A DNA stretch of 64,000 nucleotides from Corydoras sp. C115 (GCA_019802505.1 JAFMOC010000435.1:102501-166500), one strand, 5' to 3'. Counted from the first letter of the stretch, positions 10,721 to 24,147 are shown. Numbers and translations are program-made. The notes: a model not told the origin generated them from the sequence alone.

Positions 10721-13700
10721 TCTGTATAACATGTTTGTGCAGTGGCGCTGTTCTTCCCTCATGTTCTGTTGCATGACATGGCTGTTCCCGCTGAGCCCCC
10801 CCCCTGCGTGGGGCGGGTGGAGGTGAACGGGGTTGTGGTTTTTTGCCCGGTGCAGCAGTTTTATTTTCTGCAACGCTGAACGAGTTCCAAACCGCCGGCG
10901 AGCCGCAGCAATGTCCGAGGAAATCCTGCTCTTCCTCCCGTCCCGCGTTCCGCACATTCCCGGGGATTACGTTCACGCCACCTCCACGTCATGTGACCTC
11001 AAATATTCCAGCCACGTCCAATCAGCTTCCGCACCACCGACCCGCCGAGCACCCCGACCTGAACCAAGTGACCAGCTGCGTCCCAAACAGCACCCTCGTC
11101 CCTCACTGCGCAGGGAACTTCAACACGTCCCTCTGATACCTGGACCTTCTGAGGACGTTCTGAGGACGTTCCGAGGACGTTCTGAGGACGTTCCGAGGAC
11201 GTGCAATCTGAACACGATTATTAGGATGTTCGTCTTAATTAGGGTTTTAAATTTCTGCAATGTTTCACGTTTATTTATGTATTAACGTCCACTTTAAAGC
11301 TTTTTAGGTTTACTTAGCGTAACGTTGTTAGAACGTTGGTCCACTGACGTTCTAGAAGCGATCCAACATTCTCGTGAACGTACGCACGGTTGCAATCTGC
11401 AAACTCATCACTAGATGTCAGCAAACCCTTACATCGGTTTCTGTTCTTTTAAGCACACCGAGTCACCTGCACAGGTGTTCCAGTGTTATGTGACATTATC
11501 GCCCCCTTGTGGCTCCACCCTGTTACTGCATAATCTCTGTTCTGATGGTATTAAAAACACAGGGCAAATAAAAGCACATCTCATCATCCACTTAAATATG
11601 GGGCGGTGGTGGGGGGGGGGGTGCACATACCGGGTTCTGGACATCACCCAGGACAGGGCTCCAAACCATCACTGGGCCCACACAGACACACAAACACACT
11701 CTAAATGGGGCAATTTAAAGCAGCCAATACACCTTGAATCCATGTTTTTGGACTGTGGGAGGAAACCGGAGAACCCGGAGGAACCCCACACGGACACGGG
11801 GAGAACATGCGAACTCCACCCAGATTGGGATTCGAACCTGGAATCCCCAGCGCTGAGAGGAGAACATGCCAAACCACTAAGCCACCGCGCCGCCCGTAAA
11901 TAAAACAAAAAAACATGTAAATTGGCAAAAAAAAAATAAACGATGCAATTTTTTAAATTTTGGTTTATAAAATAATTAAAAATAGTTTAATTTCAGTTTA
12001 ATTATGCGGAGTGTACGATTTGAGACGCATCCAGATGATGAGCACTAATGAGTGTGCAAAGGGGTGTGATTTGGGACACGTCCATAACAGTGATGATTTT
12101 AATGTGGTTCATAAACGTCGCTGGCCACTCGATTAGAGAGGTTAGTACTGCATGGCATTTGGGACACGTCCTGAGTGAGCCTATAGAGTGAGCCTTCACA
12201 GTGAGGACAGCGCGCGAATTGGGACACGTCCACAGAACCGAGGTGAGATGTTCCCAGCAACACCCCGGTACATAAATACACATGTGTGTGTGTGTGTGTG
12301 TGTGTCACACAGCTGTTAGTCATTACCGTCAGCCCACAGCCGTCCCGGCGTCCCCTCACACACGTTTACTTCGCCTCCTACAGTAAATGAGGGTGGAGCG
12401 CGGGGTTTTGGGTAAACACTCATTACAAAGCCACGTTCAGCTGCACACACTAACATTACCGCCGCGACACCACCAGGGCCTGCGGTTTGGGACACAGCCG
12501 CAGTAGGTGGATAATGGCCAGGCGAGTGTGAGCTTGTTCATGTGGACGGGGTAACGACCGGGCGGCTGATCTCGGACCGGAGACCAGGGCTCTCGACCTT
12601 TAACTGTTTAATGTGAACTACATAGTGACCTAGGCGTGTGACCTCAGAGACGTTCATGTCATGTCGGTGATTTGGAACAGGTCCCCTTAATAAAGTTCCT
12701 GATAACCTATATAGTCTTTATGGTGTGATATTTGGGACACACCCTAAAGGATATATATGTTTGATTTATGACACCCCCTAAAAAAATAGCCTATATAGTG
12801 CATATGGTTTTTGATTTGGGACACACCCTTTTAGGGATCATTATTAATGTGACTTCTTCTTTTAATTTGGGACAAGTCCATAAGGGAACATTATTCATGT
12901 GACCTATATAGTCCATATGGTTTTTGATTTGGGACACACACTTAAGGGAACATAATGTGACCTATACGGTCTATATGGTTTTTAATTTGAGATACACCCT
13001 AAATAAATCATTATTAATGTGACATATAGTCTCATATGGCTTTTGATTTGGGACACACCCTAAATGAAACGTCAGGGTGTGATTTGGGACAGGTCCTTTA
13101 GGGAATATTAATTATGTGACCTATATTGGCTATATGTTCTTTTGATTTGAGACACACCCTTTTAGGGATCATTATTAATGTGACTTCTATAGTCTAGATG
13201 TCTATAAGGGAACATGAGACCTACCCATGAGACCTATGTAGTCCATATGGTTTTGGATTTGGGACACACCCTTAAAGGAACATTATCCATGTGACCTATA
13301 TGATCTATATGGTTTTTAATTTAAGACACACCCTAAATAAATCATGTGATATATAGTCTCATATGGCTTTTGATTTGGGACACACCCTAAATGAAATGTC
13401 AGGGTGTGATTTGGGACAGGTCCTTTAGGGAATATTAATAATGTGACCTATATTTTAAATATGTTGTTTTGATTTGAGACACACCCTAAATGAAAAGCAT
13501 TATTAATATGACCTATATAGACTATAGGGCATGTGATTTGGGACACGTGACAGTCATATGGTTTCTTTTTTATTTGGGACACATCCTAAATAAAACACAT
13601 GTGCCCTATATAGTCTGTAGGGTGTGTGATTTGGGACAGATCCTTTAGGGAACATCATCAATGTGCCCTATATATTCTGTAGGGTGTGTAATGATTAAAG

Positions 13701-16700
13701 GTAATTAAAATAAAATAATTAATTAGTTTTTGTAGATTAAACGGACAGCAGTGTAATTTGGGACATGTCCACAGGACGTTCCGAGATGTTTGTTTAACGT
13801 ATTTTAAGATTAACGTATACGATTCTCACCAATGTATTTGGTCCATCCAGCGTCCACGTAGGTTTGTTTACGTAAACAGTTCTGCAGAACGGCAACACAG
13901 AACGCGGCGCAGGGCTTAGCCGTTAGCTGACCTTCACAGTATGGACAGTAGAGCATGTCCGTAATGTTGCTAGCACACTCCTCGCTTATGCTAACCTGCA
14001 CAGAGAACAGAGGACGACACGTTACGAAAACAATTGGAATTTAAACATGACGCTAACTAGCTATCATCAAAGTCAATTTAACTCTCGGGGCGTTCGGCTA
14101 CGTTGAGTTGACCTTCGAGCCGTTGTTCGCAGCTTCCAGTCCGAACCCGAGCCCCTGGACGAAGGTCCGAGCCACGAGGAACGCCCTGGTCACCTGACCT
14201 TTGACCTTTTTGGGGATCTCGCCGAACGGTTTGAGGTCGTCCATGTGCTTGCTCACGCACTCCATGTAGTCGTCGTTGATGTCGTACTGCGAGTTGAGCA
14301 GCTGGAACATGCGCTCCATCAACTTCGTCCAGAAGTCGTTCAGCATCTCGTCCAGGTTCACGTTCTCCCCCGAGTAGAACCGCTTCAGCTCCGAGAACAG
14401 GCGCCGGAAAATATCTGCGTTCTGCATGTACGGCTCTCCGTACGTACGTACGAACATCTCGTTAAGAGAGCTCTCCGTCTTCTCCAGCAGGGACAGAAAG
14501 AACTCTGCAAAACAAACGCAAACTTACGAAACGTTCACAACATCAACAACAGCCAAGTTTAACAACGTTAACGTTATGTGAGAATTTTATCATCGTACGC
14601 AAAAGTTACGTGATTTTTTTTAAAAAATAAACTGAACATGTTAGTAAAGATAATTATAAAAATAATATTTATAAATAAATTACGATGCGTATCTAAATGT
14701 TAGCGTCTACTTTATAATGGTTCTTAAATGTTTTACATAAATTTATCTTAGGGATTTTTACATTAAACTAGTAGAATAAAATACGTATATTTTGTAAAAT
14801 TGATTTTGTCATAAATAATTACTTAATAAACCAAAACGATGTGCATTAGATTGTCGTTCACGTTTCTAAATGTTAAAAACATCTTTACGTTTTTCAAATA
14901 GTTGCGTAGAATTCTTTTATTTTATTATACAAATAATAAATAATAAATATTCATAAAGCCTTATTTAACAAACCTAAACATTTATTGCGTAAGTTCCGTT
15001 TTAAAATGTTAGCACGGTTCAGAACTTTTTACTAGTTACGCAAATTTATCTTAGATACGAAATTTTCACTTTACATCTTAGTTGCGTAAAATACTTATTT
15101 TCACTTATAAATAATATTTAATTGAAAAATACTAAAAGATTCCACATAATCCACAAATATCTAAGTTACAATCTAATTTAATATACACATTTATTAAAAA
15201 AAATTTTATGTTGCGTAGAATTCAAATATTTCATTATATAAGTATTTATACTTGTTTAATGAACTCGAGTAAGATACGTATAAACATTTTCGCATGTACG
15301 TCTTTAGTGTTAACTTTATTTTAGATACGACAAATTTATGACGTTTTTATTAGTTGGCGTAGAATCCTTAATTAAAATATTATCGTGAATCTTAAATAAA
15401 TAAACTGAAACAATTGCGCAGCAGGCGTCCAGCTTACATTTCTGATTGTTTTAAGGAACTTTATCGTAGATACGAGAATCTTTACGACATTCTTTACGAT
15501 GGCTGAGGAACACATTTTGAGGTACATGAGGATGTAGCTGAGGTTCTCGTACCATCAAACCCTCCGTATCTGGACTCGAAGGTGTCCCTGAGTTCTTCGG
15601 TTCCTTCATCCAGGAACTTCTGCAGTTCATGTTTACTCCTCTGAACGAAGTTCTGCTCCATCTCTGCACTGCAGCATGTCGGGTTCCTTATGCAGACCTG
15701 CAGCTGCTCACCTGGAACATCAGCACCAGAACCTCGTTAGGGTTGAGGTTCCTCAAAACAGTTCTTCAGACAGGAACTTTAAAATGGAACCTCAAATGAC
15801 ACAAAGCTGTAAATTAGATTCCAAAAACGATCAGAATGTCTCTTAAAACAGTTCTTCGGACAGATTTGGAACTCTTAGAATGGTTCCTCATCTGTTAATT
15901 GGTACCTTAAAATCCACAAGGTTCTTTAACAGTTCTTTAGACACATCAGGAACTTTAAAATGGAAACAAAAATGACCTGTACGAAAATGAAACTGTAGAT
16001 TATTCCCATTAAATTATCAGAGTTCTCAAAACAGTTCTTCAAAAGGTTCTAACAAAGTTCCAGTTGTGTTTGCAGAACTGTTTTTGGTACTATCTGTGAT
16101 TTGAGGAACCACTTAATGAGGTGTGGGTTTAAGGTGCCATTCCAGTGTCTGAGGTACAATTAGGATGCCCCAATTGTCTTTGAAGAACTGTTTGGAGGAA
16201 CTATGATGCTGATGGGTTTGTAAGTATTTGAGGCAGATTTTGGGCCCGGATCTGTTTAAAGAACTTTTTGGAGGAACTTTAACCCTCTGAGGAACTCATA
16301 CAGGAACATATGGTCATTTGAACCACCATTTAGACGAATTTCGTTTCTGTAACTGTTTTAGGTTCCCATGGCTGTTTAGGAGTACTAAATAGGGGCAGGC
16401 TATCTTTTAAAGGAACAATTCAGGGGTTCCTGGTCTATTTTTAAGAACTACTAGCTGATGATGACCAACCCCTCTGATGTTCCATGTCTCTTTTGTGGAA
16501 CTATTTAAGGCCTCCTGTCTGTGCGACCTTATGCCTCAGGTTTAGAACATTAAGCACCCAGCTCCGTGTTCTGGGTAACTGGATGGTTCCAGTTGGACCG
16601 TGTGAGGACGGCCCAACGGAGGATGATGAGTGGGTTTAAGTTCGGACCTCAATCCCGTCTAAGACCTTAGGAATGAATTAGAACTGAGATTGTGAGTACG

Positions 16701-19209
16701 CTCATCATTCACTAAAGGCAATTAAATTGGTTCTGATATGGGAACTCTTTTTGGCACTCAACAGCAATTGCTTTAAGGAACTTCTGCAACCTCTTGAAGG
16801 GTTTTGGGGACCCTTGAGAACCTATTTAAGCGTTTTAAGGAATTTTTAAATCTGCTTTAAGGAATCTTGAGGACCTGTTAATTCCTTCAGGAACGCTTCA
16901 GAACCTCGTTAAGTGCTTGGAGTAACTTTTAGATTCTTGTTAAGTATTTTGAGGAACCTTTGGAACCGCCGTCTTTAATGTCCTCATCGGTCATGACCGT
17001 CTCTATGAAAGTCCCGGTTCTGTTGTGCTGACACAGTTCCTTTAGAGAAGAGGAACTGAACTAAATCGGTTCTAACACTGGAACCATCTTGGCACTCTTT
17101 AAAGGTTCCTCCCCGGCAGGCCAGACGGCGCGCCGAGCGGGTCCCCGACAGCCGGGTGTCCGGGAAGGGGCGGGGCCTGAGCGCAGGGCGTGGAGTGAGA
17201 ACAATGTGGGCGAGTGCGAGGCGGCCGCGCGGTGCTGCATGGTGGTGCGCGCGGAACCCCAGCGTATAATTTGTTGTGGGAAACCTTGACTGCATTAGGT
17301 CACCGGCTGGGTTCTCGGCGCTGCGGGTCCGGCGCTTTATTTTGGGCCGCGTCATCGGTCAGATAATCACACGCTTCGGACAAAATTACATCCTCCACAG
17401 GGAGGGGAAAAAAAACCCCATCGGTTCCACATCTGTTCATCCCGGAACCTTCCAGTTCCCCCGACGAGGCTTCACGGCCCCGTCCTGATGAGTCACGGCC
17501 CGTTCCCGGTTCTGTGGAAGTCTATACTAATCACATACACATGGCCCGGTGGTGGAACCCGTCCCAAAGCATCCCACTCGGACCACTCCGGAACCATGCG
17601 GCCCGTCGGCGTCTCACGGCAGGACACGTTCCGCTGTCCCAGACCAAAAAACATCCGGCATCCATCCACTCCACACAAGTGTCGGGGGAATGTTGGTATG
17701 TTCTCCTCATCAATGAGTGCATGTCGGACACCAATGTAAGGTTCCCGTTGCTTGTCGTGATGGTTCTGGAACCATTTTGATCTTCCACATCTTTCTGTCT
17801 TTATGAAATCCTCTTGGTGTTCTACGTGTTTTCAGAGGAACCGTCACTGTTTTCAGGTTCTTTATTTGGAAATCGTGTTCTTTATGGTTACGGAGTCTGT
17901 TTGGAGAACTGTTTTGAGGAACCTTTGCCAGTTTGTTACGGGACTGAGTAGAGAACTGTGATTACAGGAATGTTCTCAGTTAAGTAGAATTCTTAGAGAA
18001 CCGTTTAAAGGAACCTTAGACGTCCTGAAGTAAAACTTTTTTTTTTTTTTAGGTTTGTGAGGAGGTGCCTTCAGGAACTTTTAGAACCTTGTTAAATGTT
18101 TTAAGGAACTTTTATAACCTAGTAAAGCATTTTCAGGAACTTTTAGAATCCACGTTCAGTACTTTAAGGACTTTTAAAAACTACATTACGGAACCTTTAG
18201 AACGATGTTATGTGTTTTAAGGAACTTTTAGAGTTTTTTTTTTTAAACTTTGAGGAACCTTTAAAGTCCTTTAAATTTAATTTAAGGAACCTTCTTAGTC
18301 TTTTGAAGTACTTTGAGGAACCCGGAATTTAAACAAAAAAAAATATAAAAAATTTTCAAAACATTTGAAGTTAATTTGAGGAACCTCTGAGAATGCTTTA
18401 AGGAACCATCAGAACCTCTGATCTGAGGAATTTTAAAGTCAAAACGAACCTCCTAAAGTTCTTAAACCTTCAAGTTATTTGGAGGAACCTTTTCACGTGC
18501 ATGGAGTTCTCTACAGTATCTAATATCTTAGGGAACCTTTAAAGGAGCTTCAAAGAACCCTTGAGTGAGCAAATGGGAACCTCTTTGACGAACTTTTAAT
18601 TTTATAAATAATTTATAAATACAGTGATAGATTGCCCCCTGTCCTGGGTGTATCTGCCCAGCGCCCGAAACGTTCTCCCCTGGATGCCCCGCCCCCCCGC
18701 GACCCTAATAGAGGATAAAGCGGAAGATAATGCATGAATGAAAAAAGTTTATAAATAGGAAGCTTTTAAAAATACTTTAAGGAACCTGACCTCGGGTTCT
18801 ATGGAACTGAGAAACCTCACGAGAACCCTGAAAGTTCCCCAAAGCATTTTTTCTTTTTAAAAAAAAAAAAAAAAAGTTCAGAACCTAACGCTCCGGGTCC
18901 GGGTGATGAAACAGATTTGGGTTCCAGGTTGCCCCCTAAAGAACAAACGGCACGTTCAGAGGGACGGGGGGGGTTGGACTCACTCTCTCACTCACCTGCG
19001 GTTCGGTTCTCAGAGGAACAGAGGGGACAGAAGGACGGGGGGGGGGGGGTTGGGGGTTGGACTCACTCACCTGCGGTTCGGTTCTCAGGTGCGCTGAAGC
19101 CCATCTCGGTGTAGGCGCGCGTGGTCGTGGCGCAGCGCTCGCCGCGCGCGCACCGGAGCAGCAGCAGCAGCGCGAGGGCGCGGAGCCCGGGGAGCGCGCG
19201 CGGGGCCAT
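7523..19209 (-). CDS. gpc6: glypican (gpc6-like), GPI-anchored heparan sulfate proteoglycan
   Basis: Minus-strand exons, 5' to 3': 19071-19209, 15553-15711, 14113-14504, 13830-13995, 9323-9453, 9005-9127, 8744-8877, 7979-8091 and 7523-7713. All phases agree, giving about 515 residues. Seen: a Leu-rich signal peptide (MAPRALPGLRALALLLLL), the Cys-rich glypican core (TCCSAEME, FVRTYG, EEMLNDFW-like block, TRAFLVARTFVQGL, MLYCPYC), GPFNIEAVMEPIDVKISDAI, a furin-like RLSR, SGSGSGG attachment serines and a hydrophobic C-terminus for GPI addition. The core best fits the GPC4/6 branch, and position beside dct supports GPC6. It is shorter than the usual ~555: about 20 residues are missing between CWNG and AYNG. 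An upstream in-frame ATG exists at 19224. Introns are loaded with repeats. Confidence 0.87.
7774..7941. mobile_element. small DNA element (MITE-like) in gpc6 intron 8
   Basis: Ends ACCGGCCACTTTATTAG (7774) and, inverted, CTAGTGAAGTGGCCGGT (to 7941) form terminal inverted repeats around 134 bp. The TIR resembles the CCACTTTATTAG ends of fish Tc1-like transposons. The interior contains GAACTACAAACCCCATCT. Related fragments lie near 19790, 31990-32240, 43910-44060, 51560-51670 and 54825. Confidence 0.6.
8555..8715 (+). repeat. dispersed repeat copy B, shared with 4825-4985
   Basis: Collinear with copy A in dct. It sits in gpc6 intron 7, ending close to the exon 7 donor at 8743. It includes CCACTAGATGGC, a match to the CTCF core. 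Confidence 0.7.
9499..10735. repeat. (TG)-bearing minisatellite, ~31-bp unit, ~40 copies, gpc6 intron 4
   Basis: The unit is ATCTGTATAAACACAGG followed by (TG)5-9. The first 0.9 kb uses the CACAGG form; from about 10410 to the right the core changes to AACATGG or AACACGG with longer TG runs. It lies about 45 bp intronward of exon 5 and is transcribed as CA-repeats in the glypican pre-mRNA. Confidence 0.95.
11149..11203. repeat. short 11-bp tandem repeat
   Basis: Five tandem units of the type TGAGGACGTTC or CGAGGACGTTC within gpc6 intron 4. Confidence 0.8.
11598..11895 (-). mobile_element. SINE, near full length, gpc6 intron 4
   Basis: Minus-strand copy ending in GCCACCGCGCCGCCC (tRNA-like head) and carrying GGATTCGAACCTGGAATCCC (B-box side). 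The tail side is degraded near a G-run. Confidence 0.8.
12660..13690. repeat. degenerate long-period repeat with TTTGGGACAC words
   Basis: A loose repeat of about 65-110 bp: 'gatttgggacacaccct', then 'aagggaacattatt', then 'gtgacctatatagtc', then 'tatggttttt'. At least ten rounds are seen with heavy divergence. The same words occur singly at 12060-12240 and 13755. Probably an eroded satellite or repeated insertions of a CTATATAG-containing fish repeat. Confidence 0.7.
15730..18600. repeat. gpc6 intron 1: GGAACC/TTTAAGGAAC degenerate repeats
   Basis: Two blocks (about 15730-16970 and 17800-18600) are built from poorly conserved ~30-34-bp units of the type 'ttttaaggaacttttagaacct'. They are split by a GC-richer insert (about 17080-17700) without recognisable genes. 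Signs are of an old minisatellite interrupted by later sequence. Confidence 0.5.
18620..18742 (+). mobile_element. SINE 3' fragment
   Basis: The 3' third of the SINE only: 'gatagattgccccctgtcctgg' through 'gaggataaagcggaagataatg' and an ATGAATG tail. In gpc6 intron 1. Confidence 0.75.
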
Positions 19210-19386
19210 GGCGCGCCTCCGCATCAAGCGCGCGGGCTCAGGGGCGCATGTGCGCATGTGCGGGGGGTCCGCGCGCGGGGCGACGGCGAGCCGGGAGCAG
19301 AGTGCGCAGGGAGCAGAGTGTCCTCCTCACCATCGTCGCGCGCCGCACGTCTCTGCCTGTGTGCGCGCGAGGGCGTGTGTGTGTGC

Positions 19387-19441
<55 letters not shown>

Positions 19442-19560
19442 CGCACCAGGGAGGTGGACACGTGGAAAACGCGTCCGAAAGAGTGCGAACGCGCCGCGAT
19501 GGAGCCGCTATTTATTTATGGAGGGAGGGGAGGGGTGGGGACAGCGGGGGGGTTGGGGGG
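19210..19560 (-). promoter_or_regulatory. CpG-rich gpc6 promoter / 5' UTR region
   Basis: Dense CpG around and upstream of the glypican start codon, then a (GT)n run on the plus strand (19378-19432). The minus strand has a TATA-like ATAAATAA near 19508-19518. A start site near 19480 would give a 5' UTR of about 270 nt containing (CA)n. Inferred from composition only. Confidence 0.5.
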
Positions 19561-19905
19561 GGGGTAACAAGCTTGCCCCCGATGCCCCCCCCCCCCCCCG
19601 CGGATGAGGAGTGTCCTGAGCGCACTGTGAGGATAAAGCTCCAAGAACCTCAAACGCTGTTGCTGTAACTCCTCCCACAAAAAAACTTCATCTCTTATTC
19701 TGTTAATGACGTCAGAACCGAACCCGCCGCGCACGCCCCGCTCACTGTGTTCCGTACACCGTCCTGTCCTCTGAACCCAGCTACTGGAACTAATAAAGTG
19801 GCCGCTGGGCGCATTTACGACTTGGCAGCGCCACCTAGAGGCTCCACCTGCAGTGCCAGACGGAGGAGGTTGAAGGTACGAAGCTGCACTCACTCAACCT
19901 GACTT

Positions 19906-19962
<57 letters not shown>

Positions 19963-19999
19963 GCATTCAGGGGTGGAGTCACAAATTTACACTGCACAG

Positions 20000-22900
20000 C
20001 TGTATAGTGACACAGCACCACAGCTCTATAGCAACAGCAGCACAGCTGTACAGTTACTAATCATCACAGTGACACAGCAACACAACTCTACAGTAACACA
20101 GTTACACAACTCTACAGTAACACAGTGACACAACTCTACAGTAACACAGTTACACAACTCTACAGTAACACAGTTACACAACTCTACAGTAACACAGTTA
20201 CACAACTCTGCAGTAACACAGTTACACAACTCTACAGTAACACAGTGACAACTCTACAGTAACACAGTTACACAACTCTACAGTAACACAGTTACACAAC
20301 TCTACAGTAACACAGTTACACAACTCTGCAGTAACACAGTTACACAACTCTACAGTAACACAGTGACACAACTCTACAGTAACACAGTGACAACTCTACA
20401 GTAACACAGTGACAACTCTACATTAACACAGTGACAACTCTACATTAACACAGTTACACAACTCTACAGTAACACAGTGACAACTCTACAGTAACACAGT
20501 TACACAACTCTACAGTAACACAGTGACAACTCTACAGTAACACAGTGACAACTCTACAGTAACACAGTTACACAACTCTACAGTAACACAGTTACACAAC
20601 TCTACAGTAACACAGTGACAACTCTACAGTAACACAGTTACACAACTCTACAGTAACACAGTTACACAACTCTACAGTAACACAGTGACAACTCTGCAGT
20701 AACACAGTTACACAACTCTACAGTAACACAGTTACACAACTCTGCAGTAACACAGTGACAACTCTGCAGTAACACAGTTACACAACTCTACAGTAACACA
20801 GTTACACAACTCTACAGTAACACAGTGACAACTCTACAGTAACACAGTTACACAACTCTACAGTAACACAGTGACAACTCTGCAGTAACACAGTTACACA
20901 ACTCTACAGTAACACAGTTACACAACTCTACAGTAACACAGTGACAACTCTACAGTAACACAGTTACACAACTCTACAGTAACACAGTGACAACTCTACA
21001 GTAACACAGTTACACAACTCTACAGTAACACAGTGACAACTCTACAGTAACACAGTTACACAACTCTACAGTAACACAGTGACAACTCTGCAGTAACACA
21101 GTTACACAACTCTACAGTAACACAGTTACACAACTCTACAGTAACACAGTTACACAACTCTACAGTAACACAGTGACAACTCTACAGTAACACAGTTACA
21201 CAACTCTACAGTAACACAGTTACACAACTCTACAGTAACACAGTGACAACTCTGCAGTAACACAGTTACACAACTCTACAGTAACACAGTTACACAACTC
21301 TACAGTAACACAGTGACAACTCTACAGTAACACAGTGACAACTCTGCAGTAACACAGTTACACAACTCTACAGTAACACAGTTACACAACTCTACAGTAA
21401 CACAGTGACAACTCTACAGTAACACAGTTACACAACTCTACAGTAACACAGTGACAACTCTGCAGTAACACAGTTACACAACTCTACAGTAACACAGTTA
21501 CACACAACTCTACAGTCTACAGTAACACAGTGACAACTCTACAGTAAACACAGTTACACACAACTCTACAGTAACACAGTGACAACTCTACAGTAACACA
21601 GTTACACAACTCTACAGTAACACAGTGACAACTCTACAGTAACACAGTTACACAACTCTACAGTAACACAGTGACAACTCTGCAGTAACACAGTTACACA
21701 ACTCTACAGTAACACAGTTACACAACTCTACAGTAACACAGTGACAACTCTACAGTAACACAGTGACAACTCTGCAGTAACACAGTTACACAACTCTACA
21801 GTAACACAGTTACACAACTCTACAGTAACACAGTGACAACTCTACAGTAACACAGTTACACAACTCTACAGTAACACAGTTACACAACTCTGCAGTAACA
21901 CAGTTACACAACTCTACAGTAACACAGTTACACAACTCTGCAGTAACACAGTGACAACTCTACAGTAACACAGTTACACAACTCTACAGTAACACAGTGA
22001 CAACTCTACAGTAACACAGTGACACAACTCTACAGTAACACAGTTACACAACTCTACAGTAACACAGTGACAACTCTACAGTAACACAGTTACACAACTC
22101 TACAGTAACACAGTGACAACTCTACAGTAACACAGTGACAACTCTACATTAACACAGTGACAACTCTACATTAACACAGTGACAACTCTACATTAACACA
22201 GTTACACAACTCTACAGTAACACAGTAACACACAACTTGACAACTCTACAGTAACACAGTTACACAACTCTACAGTAACACAGTACACAACTCTACAGTA
22301 ACACAGTGAGTAAACTCTACAGTAACACAGTTACACAGTGACAACTCTACAGTAACACAGTGACAACTCTGCAGTAACACAGTTACACAACTCTACAGTA
22401 ACACAGACAACTCTACAGTAACACAGTGACAACAACTCTGCAGTAACACAGTTACACAACTCTACAGTAACACAGTTACACAACTCTGCAGTAACACAGT
22501 GACAAACTCAGTTACACAACTCTACAGTAACACAGTGACAACTCTGCAGTAACACAGTACACAACTCTACAGTAACACAGTTACACACAACTCTACAGTA
22601 ACACAGTGACAACTCTACAGTACACAACACAGTTACACAACAGTCTACAGTAACACAGTGACAACAACTGCAGTAACACAGTTACACAACTCTGCAGTAA
22701 CACAGTGACAACTCTACAGTAACACAGTGACAACAACTCTCTACAGTAACACAGTTACACAACTCTGCAGTAACACAGTTACACAACTCTACAGTAACAC
22801 AGTGACACAACTCTGCAGTAACACAGTTACACAACTCTGCAGTAACACAGTTACACAACTCTGCAGTAACACAGTGACAACTCTACAGTAACACAGTGAC

Positions 22901-23545
22901 AACTCTACAGTAACACAGTGACAACTCTGCAGTAACACAGTTACACAACTCTGCAGTAACACAGTGACAACTCTGCAGTAACACAGTTACACAACTCTGC
23001 AGTAACACAGTGACAACTCTACAGTAACACAGTTACACAACTCTGCAGTAACACAGTGACAACTCTACAGTAACACAGTGACAACTCTACAGTAACACAG
23101 TTACACAACTCTACAGTAACACAGTTACACAACTCTACAGTAACACAGTTACACAGCTCTGCAGTAACACAGTGACAACTCTACAGTAACACAGTGACAC
23201 AACTCTACAGTAACAGTTACACAACTCTGCAGTAACACAGTGACAACTCTACAGTAACACAGTTACACAACTCTGCAGTAACACAGTGACAACTCTACAG
23301 TAACACAGTGACAACTCTACAGTAACACAGTGACAACTCTGCAGTAACACAGTTACACAACTCTACCATGACACAGTGACACAGAACCACAGCTCTATAG
23401 TAACAGCAACACAACTCTACAGTAATACAGTGACACAGCTCTATAGTGACACAGCGCCGTAGCTCCATAGCAACAGCGGCACAGCTCTACAGTAATAGGG
23501 TTACACAGCTTTATAGTGACACAGCACCGCAGCTCCAGCACACAG
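20000..23545. repeat. 3.3-kb minisatellite with mixed 24- and 22-bp units
   Basis: The core array (about 20085-23365) mixes a 24-bp unit containing GTAACACAGTTACACAACTC with a 22-bp unit containing GTAACACAGTGACAACTC, roughly 140 copies in irregular order. A TACAG/TGCAG variant adds a second marker. Both flanks (20000-20085 and 23365-23545) hold divergent units such as CAGCTCTATAGTGACACAGC, as expected of old array edges. Rearranged or broken units cluster at about 21500-22750. Confidence 0.97.
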
Positions 23546-23756
23546 CTACCATACCATAGCAGGTTCACCGCGGTTCTGCAGAACAACACATTTAAATAAA
23601 TTGAACATCACAGAACGACTGGCAGGCCGCTCAGTTCTTTGGTTACTCCACACTATGGATCAGAGTGATGCATTTACTGAATCACAGGACTACAAACGTC
23701 GTGGCGGTGAGGAAAACACAGGCGTTCACACATCAACAACAGGGTTAACATTACGT

Positions 23757-23759
<3 letters not shown>

Positions 23760-23808
<49 letters not shown>
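23760..23808. repeat. (CA)n microsatellite
   Basis: Uninterrupted CA dinucleotides followed by a short (AAAT)n run. Confidence 0.95.
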
Positions 23809-23810
<2 letters not shown>

Positions 23811-24147
23811 TAATAAATAAATAAATAAATAAAGAGGAGGAGCTCACGAGCCTCACCCCAGCACAACTCCAACTCCATCATCAACAAATCAGTCGTCTCC
23901 ACCAATCAGACCGCACAGTCCCACAGCAGAGCACAGGACCTGTAAATACAGACCATAATATATTAATACAAATTCACTGTACATAGAACACTAACTGACA
24001 CGAGGGCCCTAACAAACACCAGGGGACTTACAGACATGAGGGCACAAGTTCCATTTCTATTCATTAAATTCATGAAGGCTGATCGTGAGTGTAATATCAG
24101 GGATTGACCACCAGAGGCCGCCAAACAGGCCATTAATTCTCTGTACT

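Noticed and set aside
9176..10976. Long minus-strand ORFs (491 and 593 residues) rich in THTH and TPVFIQI/CLYRS
   Set aside because: They read through the (TG)-bearing minisatellite and real glypican exons in mixed frames; unit length and composition, not selection, keep them open.
19057..19668. 203-residue plus-strand ORF over the gpc6 start region
   Set aside because: Antisense to the glypican exon 1 and GC-rich promoter; open because of CpG-rich, stop-poor sequence and a (GT)n run.
20000..23545. CRISPR-like regular repeats
   Set aside because: Units are directly tandem with no unique spacers, in a vertebrate intergenic region; a minisatellite.
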